NCBI GenBank assembly: GCA_039182125.1
Contig: JBCDCH010000038.1
Coordinates: 1 to 38,479, forward strand
Direction of reading: 5' to 3'
DNA length: 38,479 nucleotides
Origin: Planctomycetota bacterium
Lineage (GTDB): Bacteria > Planctomycetota > Phycisphaerae > Tepidisphaerales > Tepidisphaeraceae
A program made the position numbers and the translations under genes. Shown here one piece after another: positions 34,390-38,479 of the stretch; within the stretch, counting starts at the first letter, position 1, and each line of letters starts with the position of its first letter. The notes under the pieces were generated by a model. It searched no databases. It was not told where the DNA came from and saw only the letters and a program-made list of their open reading frames with translations.

Positions 34390-35250
34390 ATGCGCTATCT
34401 GACCGACGGTTCCAACGACGCCCCGAAGTTCGCCCCGTTCTTTCACACCGGCACGCTCGACAGCCTGCCGGCCAACTCGACTTTCCCAGGTGTCGAGGGC
34501 GCGGAACTGGCGGCGTTGCTGAAGGAACATGGCTACGTCGGTGTTCAGGGCTTCGACGATTCGTTCCGTGCGGACGCTCAGGCGGGTGGCTTGCGAACCG
34601 CGGGCGGCATGGGACGGCAGTCTGATCCGGCCGCTTATGACGATCTCACACGCGAAGCCAAGGACAGCGGCCACGTCTGTGCGACGCTCCACGTCGGCAA
34701 CGGCCTCGAATCCGACGCCGAGGCCGATCGGCTTCTCGGGGCCGTCGTCGAGGCGTCGGCGAAGTACGAATTTCCGTTGTACGTCGAGACGCACCGTGCC
34801 ACGGTGACCCAAGATGTCTGGCGCACCGTCGAACTGGTGAAGCGTCATCCCGACCTGTGCATCAACGGCGACTTCAGCCATTGGTACACCGGGCTCGAAA
34901 TGCCGTATGCCGGCGTCGATGCGAACATGGATTACGCCCAGCCGGTCCTGGATCGCGTCGGGTACATGCACGGTCGCATCGGCAACAGTGGTTCAATGCA
35001 GGTCGACATCGGTGACGGCACCAGCGCCGCCGGCCAGCACGTCGCGGACTTCGAGAATATCTGGGGTCGGTGCTTCGCGGCGTTCAAGCGCAACGCACCG
35101 GCGGGGGCGTACCTGCCGCTGGCCCCGGAGCTTCTGCGCGGCGGCGACATCAACTACGCCCGTGTTTTCGACGGTCGTGAGGAGACCGACCGTTGGCAGC
35201 AGGCCGGCGTGATGATCCGGATGGCGCAGCGGTTGTTCGAGGCAGCTTGA
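34390..35250 (+). CDS. Xylose isomerase-like TIM-barrel protein (sugar isomerase/epimerase family)
   Basis: A 286-residue protein resembling the AP-endonuclease-2/sugar-phosphate isomerase barrel. It shows EHGYVGVQGFDDSF, CATLHVGNG, LYVETHRATVTQDVW (metal-ligand Glu), HPDLCINGDFSHWY (Asp, His ligands), YMHGRIGNSG and YLPLAPELLRGGDINY. Substrate preference is unknown. Its stop lies inside the tandem repeat that precedes the leuB-like gene. Confidence 0.78.
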   Translation: MRYLTDGSNDAPKFAPFFHTGTLDSLPANSTFPGVEGAELAALLKEHGYVGVQGFDDSFRADAQAGGLRTAGGMGRQSDPAAYDDLTREAKDSGHVCATLHVGNGLESDAEADRLLGAVVEASAKYEFPLYVETHRATVTQDVWRTVELVKRHPDLCINGDFSHWYTGLEMPYAGVDANMDYAQPVLDRVGYMHGRIGNSGSMQVDIGDGTSAAGQHVADFENIWGRCFAAFKRNAPAGAYLPLAPELLRGGDINYARVFDGREETDRWQQAGVMIRMAQRLFEAA

Positions 35251-35276
35251 CACGGTGTGTCTTGACGCGATGTGTC
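35247..35276. repeat. Two tandem 15-bp repeats before the leuB-like gene
   Basis: TTGACACGGTGTGTC (35247-35261) and TTGACGCGATGTGTC (35262-35276) differ at two positions. The first contains the dyad GACAC-GGT-GTGTC. They end 1 bp before the TAACCT box, the position of an operator. Confidence 0.6.
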
Positions 35277-35277
35277 C

Positions 35278-35283
35278 TAACCT
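35278..35283 (+). promoter_or_regulatory. -10 box TAACCT, 8 nt before ATG 35292
   Basis: Lies just after the tandem repeats. The TTGACG there is only 10 bp away, too close for a normal -35. Confidence 0.45.
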
Positions 35284-35291
35284 GTCGGCTC

Positions 35292-36365
35292 ATGTCGAAC
35301 GAACTGAACATTGCGGTGATGCCCGGCGACGGGGTCGGGCCGGAGGTCGTGGCCGAGGGTGTGAAGCTGATGCGGGCCGCCGGTGAGCGGTTCGGTTTCT
35401 CGGTGAAAACCTCCGACCATCCCTGGGGTGCCGAGCACTACCTCAAGACCGGCGAGACGCTCCCCGACAAGGCACTCGCCGAGCTTGCGCAGCATGACGC
35501 GATCTTCTTCGGCGCCGTGGGCGTCGACCCGGCTGGCATGAAGCAAATCCCGCAAGGCCTGCTCGAAACCGACATCCTTCTCAAGCTGCGTTTTCAGTTG
35601 GACCAGTACGTGAACCTCCGGCCGTGCAAACTGCTCGCCGGTGTGAAGACCCCGTTGGCGAACGTCGGGCCCGACGACATGGACATGGTCATCGTCCGCG
35701 AGAACACCGAGGGTTTGTACTGCGGGCAGGGTGGCTTCCTCTATAAGGACACGCCCCACGAAGTCGCCAACCAGATCGAGGTCACGACGCGCCACGGCGT
35801 CGAGCGGGTGATCCGCTACGCCTTCGAGTACGCCAAGACCCACGGCCGCAAGAAGGTCACGCTCGTGGCCAAGACCAACGTGCTGCGCTTCGCGCACAGT
35901 CTGTGGAAGCGGGCGTATGACGCGGTCGCCGCCGAGTACCCGGGCATCGAGCAGGAGTACCACCACGTCGACGCGTGCTGCATGTACATGGTCACCCGGC
36001 CCGGCGATTACGACGTGATCGTCACGACCAACATGTTCGGCGACATCATCACCGATCTCGCCGCGGCGATCCAGGGGGGCATGGGCATGGCCGCCAGCGG
36101 CAACCTCGACCCGACCAAGACCAACGCCAGCATGTTCGAGCCCGTCCACGGCAGTGCCCCCGACATCGCCGGCCAGGGCAAAGCCAACCCGCTTGCCAGC
36201 TGCATGTGCGCCGGGATGATGCTGGAGTTCCTCGGCCAGCCTGAGGCTGCGAACGCGGTGAATACCGCGATTGCCAAGGTCGTCGAGTCGGGCCCGACGA
36301 CGGCCGACCTCGGCGGAAGTGCGAGCACGGCGGAAGTTGGCGACGCACTGGTTGCGGCACTCTGA
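35292..36365 (+). CDS. leuB: 3-Isopropylmalate dehydrogenase-like (LeuB type)
   Basis: A 357-residue NAD-dependent beta-decarboxylating dehydrogenase, oxidising 3-isopropylmalate in leucine synthesis if truly LeuB. Motifs include AVMPGDGVGPEVVAEG (N-terminus), LLKLRFQLDQYVNLRPCKL, VIVRENTEGLYCGQGG (substrate Arg/Glu), KVTLVAKTNVLRF, DACCMYMVTRPGDYDVIVTT, NMFGDIITDLAAAIQGGMG (catalytic Asp) and MFEPVHGSAPDIAGQGKANP (NAD site). The pattern is closest to the actinobacterial-type LeuB; isocitrate or tartrate activity cannot be excluded. The stop overlaps the next ATG. Confidence 0.8.
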   Translation: MSNELNIAVMPGDGVGPEVVAEGVKLMRAAGERFGFSVKTSDHPWGAEHYLKTGETLPDKALAELAQHDAIFFGAVGVDPAGMKQIPQGLLETDILLKLRFQLDQYVNLRPCKLLAGVKTPLANVGPDDMDMVIVRENTEGLYCGQGGFLYKDTPHEVANQIEVTTRHGVERVIRYAFEYAKTHGRKKVTLVAKTNVLRFAHSLWKRAYDAVAAEYPGIEQEYHHVDACCMYMVTRPGDYDVIVTTNMFGDIITDLAAAIQGGMGMAASGNLDPTKTNASMFEPVHGSAPDIAGQGKANPLASCMCAGMMLEFLGQPEAANAVNTAIAKVVESGPTTADLGGSASTAEVGDALVAAL

Positions 36366-36826
36366 TGCCTGTTTCCGATTACATCGCCAACCTCCGCACC
36401 CGCATCGGGCATGGCCTGCTCATGCTCCCCGGCGTCTGCGCGATCATCGTGCGGGACGGCCGAGTCCTGCTTCAGCGCCGGGCCGACACGGGCGAGTGGG
36501 GGACCGTCGGCGGGGCGGTCGATCCCGGCGAGACGCCGGCGGTCGCGGTGCTGCGTGAGGCCAAGGAAGAGACCGGCCTCGCCATCGCCATCGACCGTGT
36601 GGCCGGCGTGTACAGCTCGCCGGAGATCGTGTACCCCAACCGCGACCGCTGCATCTACGTGACGACGAGCTTCCGTTGCCGCGTGGTCGGCGGGACGCTG
36701 GAAGCGGTTGACGGTGAGTCGGCGGAACTGCGTTGGTTCGACCCGGCGGATTTGCCGCCGCTGCACGGTGATGCGAACGTGCGCGTCCACGACGCGCTGC
36801 CCGAACACGGCGAAGCGAAGTGGTGA
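36365..36826 (+). CDS. NUDIX hydrolase
   Basis: A 153-residue pyrophosphohydrolase. The NUDIX box GGAVDPGE...REAKEETGL (about 50-73) is complete. The substrate is probably a nucleoside diphosphate derivative or damaged nucleotide. TGATG couples it to the leuB-like gene. Confidence 0.92.
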   Translation: MPVSDYIANLRTRIGHGLLMLPGVCAIIVRDGRVLLQRRADTGEWGTVGGAVDPGETPAVAVLREAKEETGLAIAIDRVAGVYSSPEIVYPNRDRCIYVTTSFRCRVVGGTLEAVDGESAELRWFDPADLPPLHGDANVRVHDALPEHGEAKW

Positions 36827-36834
36827 ATGCTGAC

Positions 36835-36914
36835 AACCGCGTTGCGGAGCAACGCAGCTACGTCTTCGACAACGACAACGACAACGCATAGCTGCGTTGC
36901 CCCGCAACGCGGTT
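36835..36914. repeat. Paired REP-like inverted repeat (26-nt arms)
   Basis: Arms 36835-36860 and 36889-36914 match at 25 of 26 positions. Each is a hairpin (GCGTTGC-NNN-GCAACGC) with TAGCTGC at its inner end. The 28-nt spacer holds three CGACAA units. It lies between two convergent genes, so it could terminate both. Confidence 0.85.
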
Positions 36915-36917
36915 AGA

Positions 36918-37424
36918 TCAGATCCCGCGGATCCGCGCCATCATCAACGCGTCGACATACTTGCCTTCTCGGAACCCGTGCGCCCGCTGCACGCCTTCGT
37001 CCTCGAAGCCGAACTTGCGGTACAGTGCGATGCCCGGCTCGTTGTCGACGAACACGCACAGTTCCAGGCGTTTGAGGTCGAGCCAGTTGTCGGCGTGATT
37101 GACGATCGCGTGCATGAGCGCCGTCCCGACGCCGCGGCCGTGGTGGTCGTCGTGGACACCCATGCCGATGTCGCCGATGTGTTGGCGGCGCGGGCGTTGG
37201 TCGTGCTTGAGCGAGCCGCTGCCAACGACGGTCCCGTTGACTTCGGCGACGAAGCTGTAGAGACCGGGCGGACGGTTGTTGAGCCGCTCCTCCCATTCGG
37301 TCACCGTCGGCAGCGGCATCTGCAGCGTGTGCGCTTGGGCCAACGGCTGCGAGAAGACCGCGTGCAGGGCCGCCGCGTCGCTCGGTTCGGAGCGTCGAAC
37401 GGTGATGTCGGCGTGCGATTCCAT
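36918..37424 (-). CDS. GNAT-family acetyltransferase
   Basis: A 168-residue acetyl-CoA-dependent N-acetyltransferase: ITVRRSEPSDAAALHAVF, FVAEVNGTVVGSGSL, DIGMGVHDDHHGRGVGTALM (acetyl-CoA loop GRGVGT), LELCVFVDNEPGIALYRKFGF. It is close to YhhY/RimI-like proteins; the substrate is unknown. The ATG at 37424 is preferred because TACACT lies 7 nt upstream; 37445 is the alternative. Confidence 0.88.
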   Translation of the reverse strand: MESHADITVRRSEPSDAAALHAVFSQPLAQAHTLQMPLPTVTEWEERLNNRPPGLYSFVAEVNGTVVGSGSLKHDQRPRRQHIGDIGMGVHDDHHGRGVGTALMHAIVNHADNWLDLKRLELCVFVDNEPGIALYRKFGFEDEGVQRAHGFREGKYVDALMMARIRGI

Positions 37425-37431
37425 GGCCGGC

Positions 37432-37437
37432 AGTGTA
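37432..37437 (-). promoter_or_regulatory. -10 box TACACT, 7 nt before minus-strand ATG 37424
   Basis: The box lies between the divergent GNAT and glycosyltransferase starts. Confidence 0.5.
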
Positions 37438-37450
37438 TCAACCATGTCCC

Positions 37451-38479
37451 GTGTACTTCTGGCTTCACATCGTGCTCGGTCCGTTGCCGTGGTTGCTGCT
37501 GCTGATCGGCATGAACTCCGGCCGGGCGAAGATGGCCCGACTGCAACGCGCCGGGCCGCAGCCGATGCCGGCCGAGCCGCCGAGCGTCACCGTGGTGGTG
37601 CCCGGCAAGGACGAGGAAGGGCACATGGCCGCGACGTTGGCGTCGGTGCTCGCGCTGGACTGGCCGGACCTGCGGGTGATCGCAGTGGACGATCGCTCGA
37701 CCGATCGAACGCCGACGATTATCGACGAACTCGCGGCGAACGAGCCGAAGCTGTCGGCGGTCCACATCGAATCGCTGCCCAACGGCTGGCTCGGCAAGTG
37801 CCACGCGCTTTGGTCGGCGACGCGATCGGTGGACACCGACTGGCTGCTGTTCATCGACAGCGACGTGCTCGTCGAGCCGGGGGCTTTGCGGGACACGTTG
37901 AGCTTGGCGTTGCAGCGGAATTTTCAGGCGGTGAGTTTGCTCAGTCGGATTCGGCCGCAGAACTTCCTAGAGCGTTGGCTGGTGCCGGTGTGTGCCGCGA
38001 CGTGGGCGACGATGTTCGCGATCAGCCAGACCAACGAGCCGACCCGAAAGGGGGCTGCGGCCAATGGGCAGTTCTTCCTGGTCCGCCGCGACGTTTACGA
38101 AGAAGTCGGCGGCCACGAAGCGGTGCGGGCGAAGATCACCGAGGACGTCGCGCTCATGCGCAACCTCAAGAACGCCGGCCACCGCACTCGGCTCTTCTCG
38201 GCACCGCACCTGGTCGCCACGCAGATGCACGCGACTTGGGAACAAATCCGCAACGGCTGGGCGCGCATCTACACCGGCACGTCGGACGGCGGCCGGGGGC
38301 GGATCGCGTTCGGGCTGTTGCTCGTGCTGGGGGTGTTGGTGTCGCTGGCGTTGTTGCCGTGGTCGCCGCTGGCGTCGGCGTTGCACTTGGGGCTCGCGGC
38401 GGTTTGGCTTTTGGCGGTGTACGCGATGGCGGGGGTGGGGGTCTGGCCGGTGGTGCTGCTGCCGGCAACGTTCGCGGCG
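37451..38479 (+). CDS. Family 2 glycosyltransferase, HpnB-like, 3' end missing
   Basis: The frame is open to the window edge (343 codons). An N-terminal membrane helix (LHIVLGPLPWLLLLIGM) is followed by the GT-A domain: SVTVVVPGKDEEGHMAATL, VIAVDDRSTDRTP, WLGKCHALWSATR, LLFIDSDVLVEPGAL (metal-binding DxD-like DSD), AANGQFFLVRRDVYEEVGG, KITEDVALMRNL (ED base motif) and RNGWARIYTG. C-terminal membrane helices begin near 38304. Similar proteins sit with hopanoid or glycolipid genes, hence HpnB-like. GTG 37451 gives a protein beginning at the helix; GTG 37433 is an alternative. Confidence 0.85.
   Translation, partial: MYFWLHIVLGPLPWLLLLIGMNSGRAKMARLQRAGPQPMPAEPPSVTVVVPGKDEEGHMAATLASVLALDWPDLRVIAVDDRSTDRTPTIIDELAANEPKLSAVHIESLPNGWLGKCHALWSATRSVDTDWLLFIDSDVLVEPGALRDTLSLALQRNFQAVSLLSRIRPQNFLERWLVPVCAATWATMFAISQTNEPTRKGAAANGQFFLVRRDVYEEVGGHEAVRAKITEDVALMRNLKNAGHRTRLFSAPHLVATQMHATWEQIRNGWARIYTGTSDGGRGRIAFGLLLVLGVLVSLALLPWSPLASALHLGLAAVWLLAVYAMAGVGVWPVVLLPATFAA

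Noticed and set aside
35262-35267. TTGACG as the -35 of the leuB-like gene
   Set aside because: Only 10 bp from the -10 box; the TTGACA at 35247 is 25 bp away. Better explained as part of the tandem repeat.
36866-36886. CGACAA repeats as a CRISPR remnant
   Set aside because: Three short units inside an inverted repeat; no spacers and no cas genes.

Overview
The window looks like the chromosome of a planctomycete, most likely class Phycisphaerae. This is inferred from the high-GC coding DNA, a PEP-CTERM protein with a beta-helix fold, a membrane protein with a CxxCGYDL/CxxCG zinc ribbon, lipoproteins with Thr/Pro tails, and housekeeping genes scattered among unknown secreted proteins. No rRNA, tRNA, CRISPR array, prophage or transposase was seen. 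Both ends cut genes: dnaK on the left and a family 2 glycosyltransferase on the right.

Layout. 1-1705: 3' part of dnaK with a strong terminator. 1785-4600: a Tat-exported unknown protein converging on a PEP-CTERM beta-helix protein. 4726-7748: three unknown proteins, one with a zinc ribbon. 7788-9731: a coupled run of an orphan GroES-like protein, a receiver-like protein without the phospho-acceptor Asp, and a secreted beta-propeller. 9746-10306: a Fur-family regulator lacking the usual metal ligands. 10307-11316: about 1 kb with almost no genes. 11317-12633: an AraC-type regulator. 12752-14531: a Bpt/Ate-type aminoacyl-tRNA-protein transferase overlapping a NUDIX-GNAT fusion. 14593-17163: a large glycoside hydrolase-like protein with a CBM-like insert. 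17236-18762: guaB, then a DUF1963 gene broken by a 17-bp tandem duplication. 19725-23210: two small lipoproteins, a PfkB kinase and an EEP-fold lipoprotein. 23284-25307: rarA and 5-formyl-THF cyclo-ligase. 25311-30682: a cluster with two paralogous membrane proteins of unknown family, an 8-TM protein, a membrane-tethered TAXI protein and a MATE exporter. 30726-38479: a secreted propeller, a tightly divergent pair (unknown/DinB), a P-loop kinase, a sugar isomerase-like protein, leuB-like, NUDIX, GNAT and GT2.

The main cross-cutting observation is how genes start. At about fourteen genes a TANNNT hexamer sits 4-8 nt upstream of the start codon with no Shine-Dalgarno sequence. This is the layout expected for leaderless mRNAs whose -10 box abuts the start codon. 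A minority (14593, 24693, 33497, the minus gene at 4600, probably 11392) have a clear Shine-Dalgarno, and several starts are coupled to the previous stop (TGATG or ATGA). The box relocates several starts, for example to 26051, 27069, 29306, 30726 and 37424. In one place two divergent boxes overlap by 2 bp, between start codons only 20 bp apart.

Two large imperfect inverted repeats (23215-23276 and 36835-36914) have arms that are themselves small hairpins beginning with TAGC, resembling paired REP elements. One of them supplies most of the apparent -10 box of rarA.
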